Shown: piece by piece, positions 16,076 to 26,332 of the stretch
How positions within the stretch are numbered: the stretch's first letter is position 1
Layout: every line of letters starts with the position of its first letter
NCBI RefSeq assembly: GCF_029714425.1
Contig: NZ_CP121668.1
Span: forward strand, 5,539,501 to 5,603,500
Direction: 5' to 3'
From: Bradyrhizobium sp. CB2312
Lineage (GTDB): Bacteria; Pseudomonadota; Alphaproteobacteria; Rhizobiales; Xanthobacteraceae
DNA: 64,000 nucleotides
The notes under the pieces: model-generated
Seen by the model: the letters and a program-made list of their open reading frames with translations, nothing else
Database searches by the model: none
What the model was told of the DNA's origin: nothing
Program-made: the position numbers and the translations under genes

Positions 16076-17145
16076 AGTGCCAGGTCGAGATGGCCGTTAT
16101 AGACGACGCGATGCTCGCCCTCGGCCGGGATCACGGTGCCGAGCTGCGCCACGGTCTCGCCGGCATCGGTGAAGACCCGCACGACCTCGTCGACCTTGTC
16201 AGGCTCGACGATCGCGATCATGCCGATGCCGCAATTGAAGGTGCGCAGCATCTCTAACTCGGCGATGCCGGCCTGTGCGGCCAGCCATTTGAACACCGGT
16301 AGTACCGGCAGGCGCGCGAGGTCGATGCCGACGCCAAGATCCTTCGGCAGCACGCGCGGAATGTTGTCGGTGAAACCGCCGCCGGTGATGTGGGCAAGCC
16401 CCTTCACCGCGCCGGTCTCGCGGATCGCGCGCAGACAGGATTTGACGTAGAGCTTCGTTGGCGTCAGCAGCGCGCCGCCGAGCGTCATCACGGGCGCGAA
16501 CGGCGCCGGCGTCTCGAAGCCGAGGCCGGATTGTTCCACGATCTTGCGCACCAGCGAAAAGCCGTTGGAGTGCACGCCCGACGAGGCAAGGCCAATCACC
16601 GCGTCCCCCGCCGTAATGTCCTTGCGCGGCAGCAGCGTGCCGCGCTCGGCGGCGCCGACGGCAAAGCCGCCGAGGTCGTAATCGCCGTCCTTGTAGAGGC
16701 CGGGCATCTCGGCGGTCTCACCGCCGATCAGGGCGCAGCCGGACTCCCGGCAGCCTTCGGCGACACCGGCGACGATCGAGGCCGTGGCCTCCGGATCGAG
16801 CTTGCCGCAGGCGAAATAGTCGAGGAAGAACAGGGGCTCCGCGCCCTGCACCACGAGGTCGTTGACGCTCATGGCGACGAGGTCGATGCCGATGCCGCCA
16901 TGCAGGCCGGTCTCGATCGCGATCTTGACCTTGGTTCCGACGCCGTCGGTGGCGGCGACCAGGACCGGGTCCTTGAAACCGGCCGCCTTGAGGTCGAACA
17001 GGCCGCCGAAGCCGCCGATCTCGGCGTCGGCGCCGGGCCGCGCGGTGGCGCGCACCATCGGCTTGATCAGGTCGACCAAGCGGTTGCCCGCGTCGATATC
17101 GACGCCTGAATCGGCGTAAGTGAGGCCGTTTTTGCGGTCGGTCAT
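16072..17145 (-). CDS. purM: Phosphoribosylformylglycinamidine cyclo-ligase (AIR synthetase)
   Basis: 357 residues from ATG 17145 (upstream in-frame sequence lacks family similarity). The AIRS N-domain carries [20 protein letters not shown], the ATP-binding [14 protein letters not shown] and [20 protein letters not shown]; the C-domain has [13 protein letters not shown] and [13 protein letters not shown]. It closes FGAM to AIR with ATP, the fifth purine step. It is the first gene of the leftward purM-purN pair. Confidence 0.97.
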   Translation of the reverse strand: MTDRKNGLTYADSGVDIDAGNRLVDLIKPMVRATARPGADAEIGGFGGLFDLKAAGFKDPVLVAATDGVGTKVKIAIETGLHGGIGIDLVAMSVNDLVVQGAEPLFFLDYFACGKLDPEATASIVAGVAEGCRESGCALIGGETAEMPGLYKDGDYDLGGFAVGAAERGTLLPRKDITAGDAVIGLASSGVHSNGFSLVRKIVEQSGLGFETPAPFAPVMTLGGALLTPTKLYVKSCLRAIRETGAVKGLAHITGGGFTDNIPRVLPKDLGVGIDLARLPVLPVFKWLAAQAGIAELEMLRTFNCGIGMIAIVEPDKVDEVVRVFTDAGETVAQLGTVIPAEGEHRVVYNGHLDLAL

Positions 17146-17301
17146 GCCCGATTTCCAGTGGGTTTGCGGCTGGTTACGTCGAATTCCGGGGACGCGCAAT
17201 GGCAAGCGTAGCGCCCCGCCCTATACTATGTAGAGATATCAACCGGTTCAGCCTCCCTGGGGGCCGGATTCGAGGTCAGACCGGGTGCCGGGAAGCGCCG
17301 C

Positions 17302-17844
17302 GTGAGTATTCCGAACATCATTACCCTGGGCCGCATCATGCTGGTCCCGATCATCGTCTGGGCCATCGTGTCGAGCCAAATGGAGGTGGCATTCGCCGTC
17401 TTCCTGATTGCCGGCATCAGCGACGCCGTCGACGGCTTCCTGGCCAAGCGCTTCAACATGACGAGCGAGCTCGGTGCCCTGCTCGACCCGCTCGCCGACA
17501 AGGCGCTGCTGGTGTCGATCTACCTCGCGCTCGGCATCTGGGGCGACATCCCGCGCTGGATCGTGATTCTGGTGGTGTCGCGCGACATCATGATCGTCGC
17601 GGCCGTGATCGTATCCTGGCTGTTCGACAAGCCCGTCGAGATGAAGCCGTCGAAAGTATCCAAGCTAAACACAGCGGCCCAGGTCTCCTACGCAGCCCTG
17701 GTGCTGGCCGCCCTTGCCTTCGGCTTCAAGCCGGCGCCCTATGACATCGTCCTGATGGGCCTCGTCACGGTCTTCACGCTCTCCTCGGTGTCGCTCTACC
17801 TCGTCGAGTGGCTGAGGCACATGAGCACGATCGAGGCCAAGTGA
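17302..17844 (+). CDS. CDP-alcohol phosphatidyltransferase (PgsA-like)
   Basis: 180 residues, several membrane segments. The family signature is DAVDGFLAKRFNMTSELG followed by ALLDPLADK, matching D-x2-DG-x2-AR-x8-G-x3-D-x3-D except that the Arg of AR is Lys. The four Asp residues that bind the two metal ions are intact. Such enzymes join a CDP-diacylglycerol phosphatidyl group to an alcohol such as glycerol-3-phosphate in the inner membrane; PgsA is the closest familiar member but the alcohol is not proven. GTG 17302 is used. It is co-directional with hdaA 93 bp downstream. Confidence 0.88.
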   Translation: MSIPNIITLGRIMLVPIIVWAIVSSQMEVAFAVFLIAGISDAVDGFLAKRFNMTSELGALLDPLADKALLVSIYLALGIWGDIPRWIVILVVSRDIMIVAAVIVSWLFDKPVEMKPSKVSKLNTAAQVSYAALVLAALAFGFKPAPYDIVLMGLVTVFTLSSVSLYLVEWLRHMSTIEAK

Positions 17845-17937
17845 GTTGGGAGACGGCCCCGCAAAAGGCCAACTCCCACCCGATGAAGTCGAATCTCGTC
17901 AAACACAGCCGGCGCGCCGGCATGGAGCAAAGCAAGC

Positions 17938-18615
17938 GTGGCAGGCCGCGTTCATCCCCGACAATTGGCGTTTTCGCTTCCGCATGCGGAGAGCCTTAGC
18001 CGGGACAATTTCCTCGAAGGCCCTGCGAATGCCGCCGGTCTCGCCTTGATCGACAGCTGGCCGGAATGGTCGAACCGGATCATGTGGCTGGCAGGTCCCG
18101 AAGGCAGCGGCAAGAGCCACCTCGCCGCGATCTGGGCCGAGGTATCGGGCGCCCGCTCGACCACGGCCAATGCGCTGACCGCCGCAGGCGTCCCGGGCGC
18201 GCTCGCCACCGGCGCGCTGGTGGTCGAGGATCTCAAGGCCGGGGAGTTTGACGAGCGCGCCCTCTTCCATCTGATGAACCTCGCCCGCGAGGACGGCGCC
18301 TACGTCCTATTCACCGGACGCGAGGTGCCGGCATCGCTCGAGATCGAGCTGCGCGACCTGCGCTCGCGCCTGCGCGCCGTTCCCGTCATCTCGCTGTTCC
18401 CTCCCGACGACCAGCTCTTCCGCGGCCTGCTCGTCAAATTCTGCGCCGACCGCCAGCTCACCGTGGACGAGAGCGTGGTCGGCTATCTCGCCACCCGTCT
18501 GGAGCGGTCCTCGGCCGCCGCGCGGCAAGCCGTAGAGCTGCTCGACAGCGAGGCCCTGCGGCTCGGCCGTCCCGTCACAAGGGCGCTGGCCGCCGAGCTG
18601 CTGCGGGACGCCTGA
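17938..18615 (+). CDS. hdaA: DnaA regulatory inactivator HdaA-like protein
   Basis: 225 residues, a compact AAA+ protein homologous to the DnaA ATPase domain but without the DnaA DNA-binding domain. The N-terminal RQLAFSLPHAESLSRDNFLE contains the clamp-binding type motif (Q-L-x-x-x-LP), Walker A is LAGPEGSGKSHLAAIW, the Walker B strand is GALVVEDLKAGEFDE with a weak match, and sensor 1 is YVLFTGRE. With the sliding clamp it stimulates ATP hydrolysis by DnaA and prevents over-initiation. It starts with GTG 17938. The position after the CDP-alcohol transferase gene and before ppk is common in Rhizobiales. Confidence 0.85.
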   Translation: MAGRVHPRQLAFSLPHAESLSRDNFLEGPANAAGLALIDSWPEWSNRIMWLAGPEGSGKSHLAAIWAEVSGARSTTANALTAAGVPGALATGALVVEDLKAGEFDERALFHLMNLAREDGAYVLFTGREVPASLEIELRDLRSRLRAVPVISLFPPDDQLFRGLLVKFCADRQLTVDESVVGYLATRLERSSAAARQAVELLDSEALRLGRPVTRALAAELLRDA

Positions 18616-18711
18616 GGACCGCCGGCCGCCCTTGCCCGCCCTTGGCCGCCCCTGCCACCCTTGGCCCGTGCCACCCTTGGCCGCTTGACGCGGCGCGGCG
18701 GCGGAACATCA

Positions 18712-18729
18712 ATGTCATCGAAACGTCAT
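18712..18729 (+). promoter_or_regulatory. Pho-box-like direct repeat upstream of ppk
   Basis: ATGTCAT-CGAA-ACGTCAT: two 7-bp half-sites 11 bp apart, close to the PhoB consensus CTGTCAT-N4-CTGTCAT. It lies 60 bp before the chosen ppk start. Confidence 0.55.
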
Positions 18730-18788
18730 CGCACTAACACATGCTCCCGCCGGTTTTTGCGCATAAGTCGCAAGGTAGGGCGAACTGG

Positions 18789-20993
18789 ATGGACCGACTT
18801 CTCATGGAATCAGCGCAAGCCGTTGAAATTAAAGAAAAAGCATCCGAGGTCGACGGCCTGCCGGCGATCGCCACCAGCCCCGAGCGGTTCATCAATCGCG
18901 AGCTGTCCTGGCTGCATTTCAACCGCCGCGTCCTGGAGGAATCGGTCAATCCCAGCCACCCCGTGCTGGAGCGGGTGCGATTCCTGTCGATATCGGCGAA
19001 TAACCTCGACGAGTTCTTCATGGTCCGCGTCGCCGGCATCAAGGCCCAGGTGCGCGAGGGCATTGCCGAACGCGCGCCCGACGGCCTGACGCCGTCCGAG
19101 CAGCTCGCGCTGATCAACCGCACCGTCTCCCGGCTCGCCTCCGACCAGCAGGCGATCTGGCGCGACCTGCGCGGCACGCTGGCCGATGTCGGAATCGTGC
19201 TGGTCGACGGCAAGGACGTCACCAAGGCGGAACGGACCTGGATCGAGGACTACTTCCTCAACAACGTGTTCCCGCTGTTGACGCCGCTCGCGATCGACCC
19301 GGCCCACCCCTTCCCGTTCATTCCGAGCCTCGGCTTCACCATCGCGCTCCAGCTCACGCGCGAGGCCGACGGCAAGCAGATGAACGCGCTGATCCGCATG
19401 CCCGGCAAGATCGACCGCTTCATCCGACTGCCGGCCGAGGGCAAGATGCGGCTGATCTCGCTGGAGCAGGCGACCGGCCTGTTCATCAACCGCCTGTTCC
19501 CCGGCTACAATCTGCACGGCCAGGGCGCCTTCCGCATCATCCGCGACTCCGAGCTCGAAATCGAGGAAGAGGCCGAAGACCTCGTCCGCCTGTTCGAGAC
19601 CGCGCTGAAGCGCCGCCGCCGCGGATCGGTGATCCGGCTCGAGATCGACGCCAAGATGCCCGAGGAGCTGCGCAGCTTCGTGCAGCACGCGCTGTCGGCT
19701 GCCGATGACGAGGTGTTCCTCGTCGACGGCGTGCTCGCCATGAACGAGCTCTCGCAGCTCACCCGCCTCGACCGGCCCGACCTCGAATTCACCCCTTACG
19801 TGCCGCGCCATCCCGAGCGCGTACGCGAGCATGGCGGCGACATCTTCGCGGCGATCCGCCAGAAAGACCTCATCGTCCACCACCCTTACGAATCTTTCGA
19901 TGTCGTCGTGCAGTTCCTGCAGCAGGCCGCGCGCGATCCTGACGTCGTCGCGATCAAGCAGACGCTGTACCGCACCTCCAACAATTCGCCGATCGTGCGC
20001 GCGCTTGCCGAGGCCGCCGAAGCCGGCAAGTCCGTCACCGCGCTGATCGAATTGAAGGCGCGGTTCGACGAGGAAGCCAACATCCGCTGGGCGCGCGACC
20101 TCGAGCGCGCTGGCGTGCAGGTCGTCTACGGCTTCCTCGAACTGAAGACGCACGCAAAACTCTCGATGGTGGTCCGCCGCGAGGGCGGCAGCCTCACCAC
20201 CTACGTCCACACCGGCACCGGCAACTACCATCCGGTCACCGCGCGTATTTACACCGACCTCTCCTACTTCACCTCCGATCCGACCATCGGCCGTGACGCC
20301 GCGCGCGTGTTCAACTTCATTACCGGCTATGCCGCACCGAGCGATCTGGAGAAGATGGCGGTATCGCCGCTGACCTTGCGCAAGCGCATCATCGAGCACA
20401 TCCAGGGCGAGACCGCGCATGCCCAGCACGGCCGTCCCGGCGCGGTCTGGATGAAGATGAATGCGCTGGTCGACCCCGACATCATCGACGCGCTCTATGA
20501 GGCGTCACAGGCCGGCGTGCAGGTCGAGCTCGTGGTGCGCGGCATCTGCTGCCTCAGGCCCGGCATCCCCGGCCTGTCGGAGAACATCCGCGTGAAGTCG
20601 ATCATCGGACGCTTCCTGGAACACGGCCGAATCTACTGCTTCGGCATGGGCCAGGGCCTGCCGAGCGCCAAAGCTGCTGTGTATATCTCGTCCGCCGACA
20701 TGATGCCGCGCAACCTCGACCGCCGCGTCGAGGTGCTGTGTCCGCTGCAAAATCCCACGGTGCATCAGCAGGTTCTCGAACAGATCATGGTCGCCAACCT
20801 GAAGGACAATGAGCAAAGCTGGCAGTTGTTGCCGGACGGGTCCTCAACGCGTATGAAGGCCGCGAAGGGCGAGGAGCCTTTCAACGTGCACAACTACTTC
20901 ATGACAAATCCGAGTCTGTCTGGCCGTGGAAAGTCGCTCAAGGAATCCTCGCCGCGCCGCCTCACGCGCCGTAATGAACGTCATCAGTCCTGA
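18789..20993 (+). CDS. ppk: Polyphosphate kinase 1
   Basis: 734 residues from ATG 18789 (AAGGTAGGG lies 8-16 nt upstream; ATG 18741 and ATG 18804 are also in frame). All four PPK1 domains are present: the N-domain begins [20 protein letters not shown], the head domain contains [11 protein letters not shown], and the C-terminal phospholipase-D-like halves carry [20 protein letters not shown] and the catalytic-His segment [20 protein letters not shown]. The enzyme reversibly transfers the ATP gamma phosphate to inorganic polyphosphate. ppx follows after 15 bp, so synthesis and breakdown are co-transcribed. A Pho-box-like repeat upstream suggests control by phosphate. Confidence 0.97.
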   Translation: MDRLLMESAQAVEIKEKASEVDGLPAIATSPERFINRELSWLHFNRRVLEESVNPSHPVLERVRFLSISANNLDEFFMVRVAGIKAQVREGIAERAPDGLTPSEQLALINRTVSRLASDQQAIWRDLRGTLADVGIVLVDGKDVTKAERTWIEDYFLNNVFPLLTPLAIDPAHPFPFIPSLGFTIALQLTREADGKQMNALIRMPGKIDRFIRLPAEGKMRLISLEQATGLFINRLFPGYNLHGQGAFRIIRDSELEIEEEAEDLVRLFETALKRRRRGSVIRLEIDAKMPEELRSFVQHALSAADDEVFLVDGVLAMNELSQLTRLDRPDLEFTPYVPRHPERVREHGGDIFAAIRQKDLIVHHPYESFDVVVQFLQQAARDPDVVAIKQTLYRTSNNSPIVRALAEAAEAGKSVTALIELKARFDEEANIRWARDLERAGVQVVYGFLELKTHAKLSMVVRREGGSLTTYVHTGTGNYHPVTARIYTDLSYFTSDPTIGRDAARVFNFITGYAAPSDLEKMAVSPLTLRKRIIEHIQGETAHAQHGRPGAVWMKMNALVDPDIIDALYEASQAGVQVELVVRGICCLRPGIPGLSENIRVKSIIGRFLEHGRIYCFGMGQGLPSAKAAVYISSADMMPRNLDRRVEVLCPLQNPTVHQQVLEQIMVANLKDNEQSWQLLPDGSSTRMKAAKGEEPFNVHNYFMTNPSLSGRGKSLKESSPRRLTRRNERHQS

Positions 20994-21008
20994 TCCGGGA
21001 CCGTCGAC

Positions 21009-22511
21009 GTGAAGCGGCCGCGCAAGCGCGGCTCGAGCGTCGCGGTCATCGACATCGGCTCCAACTCGGTCCGTCTCGTCGTCTACGAGGGGCTGACGCG
21101 GAGCCTCCTCCCGATCTTCAACGAGAAGACGCTGTGCGGCCTCGGGCGCGAGGTGCAGAGCACCGGCCTGCTCGCGCCCGACGCCGTCGACAAGGCGCTG
21201 ACCTCGCTGAAGCGGTTCCGCGCGCTCTGCCGGGTGATGCAGGTCGGCCGCGTGTTCGCGATCGCGACCGCGGCCTGCCGCGACGCCTCCAACGGCCCCG
21301 ACTTCATCGCGAAAGCCGAACGCATCTGCGCGGTGAAGATCGAGATCCTGTCCGGCCCGCGCGAGGCGCGGCTGTCGGCGCTCGGCGTGATCTCGGGCAT
21401 CCATCATCCCGACGGCATCGTCGGCGATCTCGGCGGCGGCTCGCTCGAACTGATCGACGTGCGCCGGAACAGCGTGCGCAGCGGCGTGACGCTGCCGCTC
21501 GGCGGTCTCGCGCTGCAGGACCTCGCGCACAAATCGCTCAAGCGCGCCGACCGCATCGTGCGCGAGGAGATCGACGATGTGCCGCAGCTCACCGCCGGCC
21601 GCGGCCGCACCTTCTACGCCGTCGGTGGCACCTGGCGCGCGCTCGCGCGCATCCACATCATCCAGAGCGGCTATCCGCTTCAGGTGATGCACGGCTATTC
21701 AATTCCCGCGGCTGAAGCGCTCGACTTCTCGCGCCGTCTGCGCCGCCTTGCCGCCACCGGCATGCTCGCCGACATCGAGGTCGTCGCCGACGCTCGCCGC
21801 CCGCTCCTCACCTATGCAGCGCTGGTGCTCGAGCACATCATCCGCGTTGCAAAGCCCAAGACCATCGTGTTCTCGACTTTCGGCGTGCGCGAGGGCCTGT
21901 TGCACGAGAAGCTGACGGAAACCGAGCGCAACAAGGACGGGCTGATCTGCGCGGCCGAGGAGCTGAACCAGCTGCTGTCACGTTCGGCGAAGCATGCCCG
22001 CGAGCTGATCGCCTGGACCGATATCCTGGTGCGGGTGGTGAAGCTGCGCGAGACTCCGGAAGACCGCCGCCTGCGCCACACCGCGTGCCTGCTCTCCGAC
22101 ATCGGCTGGCGCGTGCATCCGGACCATCGCGGCGAGCAGACGCTCAGCCTCGTCGTCAACGCCAATTTCGGCGCCGTCACCCACACCGAGCGCGCCTTCG
22201 TCGGCCTGTCCGTGTTCTATCGCTATGCGGGCCTCAGCGAAGAGAACCAGCCTCCGGCCACGATGCAGGAGCTGCTCACGCCGGCCCAACTCGAACGCGC
22301 CCGCCTGCTCGGCGCGGCGTTCCGCGTCGCTCATCTGATCTCCGCGGCACGGCCCGGCGTGCTGCCGGCCACGCATTTCCGCAGCCAGGGCCGCAACCTG
22401 ATGCTGGTGTTCGAGCACCGGCTCGTCGACCTCGTCGCCGACCGCGTCGGCAGCCGCTTCCGCCAGCTCGCCCGCCTGATCGGCCGCAACGGCTCGATTG
22501 TGCGGCGGTGA
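21009..22511 (+). CDS. ppx: Exopolyphosphatase (Ppx/GppA family)
   Basis: 500 residues. The actin-like ASKHA fold shows its phosphate 1 loop (VAVIDIGSNSVRLVVYEG) at the N-terminus and the phosphate 2 loop (GIVGDLGGGSLELIDV) near residue 140; a C-terminal helical domain follows (RRLRHTACLLSDIGWRVHPD, an HD-like patch). It removes terminal phosphates from polyphosphate chains and may also hydrolyse pppGpp. GTG 21009 follows ppk by 15 bp. Confidence 0.95.
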   Translation: MKRPRKRGSSVAVIDIGSNSVRLVVYEGLTRSLLPIFNEKTLCGLGREVQSTGLLAPDAVDKALTSLKRFRALCRVMQVGRVFAIATAACRDASNGPDFIAKAERICAVKIEILSGPREARLSALGVISGIHHPDGIVGDLGGGSLELIDVRRNSVRSGVTLPLGGLALQDLAHKSLKRADRIVREEIDDVPQLTAGRGRTFYAVGGTWRALARIHIIQSGYPLQVMHGYSIPAAEALDFSRRLRRLAATGMLADIEVVADARRPLLTYAALVLEHIIRVAKPKTIVFSTFGVREGLLHEKLTETERNKDGLICAAEELNQLLSRSAKHARELIAWTDILVRVVKLRETPEDRRLRHTACLLSDIGWRVHPDHRGEQTLSLVVNANFGAVTHTERAFVGLSVFYRYAGLSEENQPPATMQELLTPAQLERARLLGAAFRVAHLISAARPGVLPATHFRSQGRNLMLVFEHRLVDLVADRVGSRFRQLARLIGRNGSIVRR

Positions 22512-22565
22512 CAGACTAAAGCGCGATGTGGGGCCTCAAAAGCTCACATCCAATTTAGCCGGTCC

Positions 22566-23699
22566 TCATCTCCCGGAACGTCGTTTGAGCCACATGATCA
22601 AGCCGCTGACGAACAGCGCGAGTGGCGCGAATCCAGCTGCGAAAACCAGCAGGCGCCCCGCGAATCCAAACGTCGCGCCATTGTGGAGCCAGAGCTGTTC
22701 GGCCACGTAGCGGTCGCCCAGCGACATGGCATCGAACGTGCGATCGTGCACCACCGCGCCACTCCATGGATCGAGCCAGATCGCCCCTCGCGTCCGCACG
22801 GCGGGATCAGCTCCCTCCGGGCGGAACTGCACGCGCCACGTGTTTCGCGCTTCGCCTGGCGGGGACAGCATGGCGACCGCCCTGCCCGGCTTGGCCTCCT
22901 GTGCGCGTCGCATGATCGCATCGGGAGAGAGCAGCGGTATCCCGGCGGGAGGGGGCGCTGCGATCCGTGGCGAGGGATCAGGCGTCGGTTGCGACAGAAC
23001 GCTGACGATGGGACGCACCACGTCCGGAAAAACGAGGCCGATGCCGGTGACCGAGAGTCCCAGGAGCACGAACAGCGCCCAAAAGCCGGCAGCGCCATGA
23101 ACGTCGAAGACAAATCGCAGCAGCGACACGTCCCTGCGGATCGATATCGATCGGCAGAACCGACCCGGCTTCGGCCACCACAGGAATAAGCCCGACGCCG
23201 TCAAGCCCAGCAGCATGAATCCGGCCACGCCGACCAATTCCCTGCCCCACCACTCGTAGAGCAGCAGCGTATAGTGGAGACGATAGACCTTGAGCGCGAA
23301 CGCGTTGATATAGTCACGCCGCCCCAGCACCTTCCCGTTTGATGGATCGACCATGGTCGTCCAACGATTTGGATAATGACCTCTCTGGGTTTCGTGCGCA
23401 TGTATGACGATCCATACCGGCCAGGTCCGATCCGGAACGAGGATCGTGGAAATCGGCGCGGCATCCGCCGCCGCGGCAGCGCGGATCACCTCGCTCAACA
23501 CAACGCTTTGTTCGGGGGTCGCGGGCGTGTAAAGCGCCGGGTTCAGAGCGGCGTCGATTTCGCGATAGAAGACGATGAAGCTTCCCGTGAGGCCGATCAG
23601 CACGACGACGATGCCGCCGGCCAGTCCGAGCCACCGATGAGTCCACAGAAGCCCCCGCCGCGCGCGTCCGGCGAGGTTCCGGCCCCGCGACATCGTCAT
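22566..23699 (-). CDS. PepSY-associated transmembrane protein
   Basis: 377 residues from ATG 23699. Four membrane segments are evident: GLAGGIVVVLIGLTGSFIVF, LVGVAGFMLLGLTASGLFLW, FWALFVLLGLSVTGIGLVFP and LLVFAAGFAPLALFVSGLIM. The pattern with LLWTHRWLGL at the front and a long periplasmic loop (PNRWTTMVDPSNGKVLGRRD) is that of PepSY_TM proteins, which accompany siderophore receptors and are thought to reduce or process ferric siderophores, using histidines within the membrane (H in WTHRW, VYRLHYTLLLYEWWG). It begins 23 bp after the TonB receptor gene, so the two form a leftward operon. Confidence 0.85.
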   Translation of the reverse strand: MTMSRGRNLAGRARRGLLWTHRWLGLAGGIVVVLIGLTGSFIVFYREIDAALNPALYTPATPEQSVVLSEVIRAAAAADAAPISTILVPDRTWPVWIVIHAHETQRGHYPNRWTTMVDPSNGKVLGRRDYINAFALKVYRLHYTLLLYEWWGRELVGVAGFMLLGLTASGLFLWWPKPGRFCRSISIRRDVSLLRFVFDVHGAAGFWALFVLLGLSVTGIGLVFPDVVRPIVSVLSQPTPDPSPRIAAPPPAGIPLLSPDAIMRRAQEAKPGRAVAMLSPPGEARNTWRVQFRPEGADPAVRTRGAIWLDPWSGAVVHDRTFDAMSLGDRYVAEQLWLHNGATFGFAGRLLVFAAGFAPLALFVSGLIMWLKRRSGR

Positions 23700-23722
23700 T
23701 GTACGCGTCAAGCCGAGCCGGC

Positions 23723-26089
23723 TCAGAAATCGGTCGACATCGACAACAGCAGGGTTCGCGGATTGCCCTGCGACACTGCGGAGAAGCTCGCAACGCCGGC
23801 CCAGTAGTTGGTGTCGAACACGTTCTGGACCAGGGCCCGGAACGTCACCGGCCGGTCGTTGATACGCGTGCTGTGGCGAGCCCCCAGATCGAGCCTCGTC
23901 CAGGCCGGAACGACCTGCGTATTCGCCGCATCGAGATACTGGTATCCGGTATAGACGGTGTTTGCGACCAGCGTCAGACCAGGCGCGAACGGGGTATCCC
24001 ATTCAGCAGACAGGTTCGCTTGCACCTGAGGCACACCGATCGGCGTCTTGCCAAGATTGACTGGCGCGCTCGTCTTCGTCAGTTCGGGGTCGATCAGCGT
24101 CACACCGCCAAGAACGCGAATGCCCGGCTGCAGCTCTCCAAACACGGTCAATTCCAGGCCGCGATTGCGCTGCTCGGCGTCGGCGCGGAAGACCTTGTCG
24201 ACGCCCAGCTGTCCCGATGGCTTGGTGATCTCGAACAGGCTGATCGTGGTGGCGAGCATGCCGAAATCGATCTTGACGCCTGCTTCCTTCTGCTTGCTGA
24301 AATAAGGCGCCAGGACCTCTCCGGAATTGCTCGCCGTCGTCGGTGCGATGTCGCCTTTGCTCAGCCCTTCGATGTAGTTGGCGTAGAGCGAAACGTTGCT
24401 CCAGGGCTTGACGACCACGCCGACCATCGGCGTCAACGCCGTCTGGTCGTAGGAGGCGGTCACGGCGCCCGTCGTGGTGTTGTAATTGTTCGACTTGACG
24501 CCCTGCTGCCGAACGCCAACGGTCAGCTGAAGACGCTCCTGGAAAACTGACAACGTGTCGACCAGCGCAAGGCCGGTCAATTCGGTGTCCGACAGCCGCA
24601 GAACGGTTGCGGGCGCCGGAACGAGCTGCTCGAGACGGGCGATCGGCGCATAGATATTGGACAGCACCGGCGTCCCGGACACAGAGCCCCGTCCGATCTG
24701 GTCTGTGTAATAGCTCCCCTGGAAAGTCACGGCGTGACTGATCGCGGCGGTGTCGAACCGGGCACGCACGCCGGCGTCGGCCACGTCCCTGTCGATGTCG
24801 AATTTGAAGCGCCCCGGTGTCGACGTGGTGTTGCCTGCCGCGTTCAGGATCGTCGGCGTGCCGAACAAGCGATCGACCTGGGTCCGGCCACCACCGCCGT
24901 CGGCGAACACCGTCACGGAATCCGTCACATCGTATTCGGCGCGCGCCAGCAGCGAGTTGTCGTGAACCTTGGCCCATTCCCAGGCCTGCGTGACATTGCG
25001 CCTGCCAACTGGCGCGGTCGGGACGGCGACGCCTGTTGCGACCAGAAACGGCCTGGTGGGCGCGTCGAACTTTTCTTCCTGGTCGATGAAGTCGAGCGAC
25101 GCCCTGAATCTCTCACCGCGATAGTCGAACGCGGCGGAGCCGACATGTGCCTCCCGGCTCTGGTTGTCCAGCGGCGTATCGCCATTGTGATAGCTGCCGT
25201 TAACGCGAATTCCGAATTCGCGATTCTCGCCGAACCGGCGGCTGACGTCGAGATGCGTACCGAACTGGGAGCTCGTCGCGTAGTCGGTGGTCACGCGCGT
25301 GAGATCGACATCCCCGGCACGCTTCGGAACGATGTTGATGGTGCCGCCGACGCTGCTGTTTGGAGCCATGCCATAAAGCAGCGCGGTCGGCCCCTTGATG
25401 ATCTCGATCCGTTCGACGTAGTCGGTGAACACGCGGTAGTTCGGCGCGACACCATAGACGCCGTTGAAGGCTATTTCTCCGACATTGCCCTCGCCGATCG
25501 GAAATCCGCGGATGAAGAAGGAATCTAGAATGCCGCCGGTCTGCCCCGTGAAGCGAACCGAGGGGTCGTTGCTTACGACGTCGGCGACCGTCGTGGCCTG
25601 TTGATCTTCGATCTTCTTGGCCGTGTAACTCGTGATGTTGAACGGTGTATCCATGAAGTCCTTGTTGCCGAGCAGGCCGACCTGGCCCCCGCGCGCGATC
25701 TGCCCGCCTGCGTAGGACTGCGGGAGTGCGCCCGGTTTCGGCGCGGCGGGATTTCCTTCCGCCTGAACCGCTGGCCGCTCAGTCGCGCGTGAACTGGCGC
25801 GAGCCGCCGTTCGGCCGCGATTGGAGCGGGGACGCGCGCGCTGCTTCTGCGCATCGCCGACAACGGTCACCGCCGGTAGCGCGGTCTCGCGCTCCGCCGC
25901 GGGCGCAGTGCCCTGAGCGTTGACGGGCTGCGGCAGGCCGGCGCTGAACAAAGCGATGGCGGCGACTGAGCCCGCGAAGGCTGTGGCTCTGGAGAGCCTC
26001 GGAAGCGTCGTGACGGTGGACGCAAGAACAGCAACAGGACGGCAAATGACTCGCGACGGCATCGCACCAGCTTCCGATTTCATGAACAT
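23723..26089 (-). CDS. TonB-dependent siderophore receptor
   Basis: 788 residues. A signal sequence (about residues 30-59, cut after NAQ) and a Pro/Arg-rich spacer precede the plug domain (DTPFNITSYTAKKIEDQQAT, VSNDPSVRFTGQTGGILDSF, FIRGF, VERIEIIKGPTALLYGMAP), then a 22-strand barrel ending in a terminal Phe (LLLSMSTDF). The architecture matches FpvA/FhuA-type receptors that import ferric siderophores across the outer membrane using TonB energy. The N-terminal region lacks a clear signalling domain, so it is a plain transporter. ATG 26089, 26083 or 26062 could be the start; GGAAG precedes the last. A 20-bp dyad 66 bp upstream may be an iron-responsive site. Confidence 0.93.
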   Translation of the reverse strand: MFMKSEAGAMPSRVICRPVAVLASTVTTLPRLSRATAFAGSVAAIALFSAGLPQPVNAQGTAPAAERETALPAVTVVGDAQKQRARPRSNRGRTAARASSRATERPAVQAEGNPAAPKPGALPQSYAGGQIARGGQVGLLGNKDFMDTPFNITSYTAKKIEDQQATTVADVVSNDPSVRFTGQTGGILDSFFIRGFPIGEGNVGEIAFNGVYGVAPNYRVFTDYVERIEIIKGPTALLYGMAPNSSVGGTINIVPKRAGDVDLTRVTTDYATSSQFGTHLDVSRRFGENREFGIRVNGSYHNGDTPLDNQSREAHVGSAAFDYRGERFRASLDFIDQEEKFDAPTRPFLVATGVAVPTAPVGRRNVTQAWEWAKVHDNSLLARAEYDVTDSVTVFADGGGGRTQVDRLFGTPTILNAAGNTTSTPGRFKFDIDRDVADAGVRARFDTAAISHAVTFQGSYYTDQIGRGSVSGTPVLSNIYAPIARLEQLVPAPATVLRLSDTELTGLALVDTLSVFQERLQLTVGVRQQGVKSNNYNTTTGAVTASYDQTALTPMVGVVVKPWSNVSLYANYIEGLSKGDIAPTTASNSGEVLAPYFSKQKEAGVKIDFGMLATTISLFEITKPSGQLGVDKVFRADAEQRNRGLELTVFGELQPGIRVLGGVTLIDPELTKTSAPVNLGKTPIGVPQVQANLSAEWDTPFAPGLTLVANTVYTGYQYLDAANTQVVPAWTRLDLGARHSTRINDRPVTFRALVQNVFDTNYWAGVASFSAVSQGNPRTLLLSMSTDF

Positions 26090-26154
26090 GAACGACGGAG
26101 CGACGTGCCGCGGGCAGTGTTATCGAGTCAACGAAAGTGGCCTTTGATTTCAGC

Positions 26155-26174
26155 AGTTTATAATGAGATAAACT
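26155..26174. promoter_or_regulatory. Dyad upstream of siderophore receptor, possible iron box
   Basis: AGTTTAT-AATGAG-ATAAACT, perfect over 7-bp arms, AT-rich in a GC-rich region, 66 bp upstream of the receptor start. It resembles a Fur-type site more than the Irr control element. Confidence 0.5.
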
Positions 26175-26276
26175 CTAGATCGCCCGGAGGTTGCGAACGT
26201 TGTGCGTCACGCTGCGACATGTCGAAGCGCGTCACGCGCGACCGCTTGACGGGAGAGTTTGCAGTCAGCTGCAACG

Positions 26277-26300
26277 CTCGCCGGCGCGTGGGCCGGCGAG
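26277..26300 (-). terminator. Hairpin after TerC gene
   Basis: CTCGCCGGC-N6-GCCGGCGAG, 33-56 bp beyond... the left end of the region next to the TerC stop at 26333 and read leftward. No U-tract follows. Confidence 0.35.
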
Positions 26301-26332
26301 ACTGATCAGGCTGGCTGACTACGCTTGGGGAA

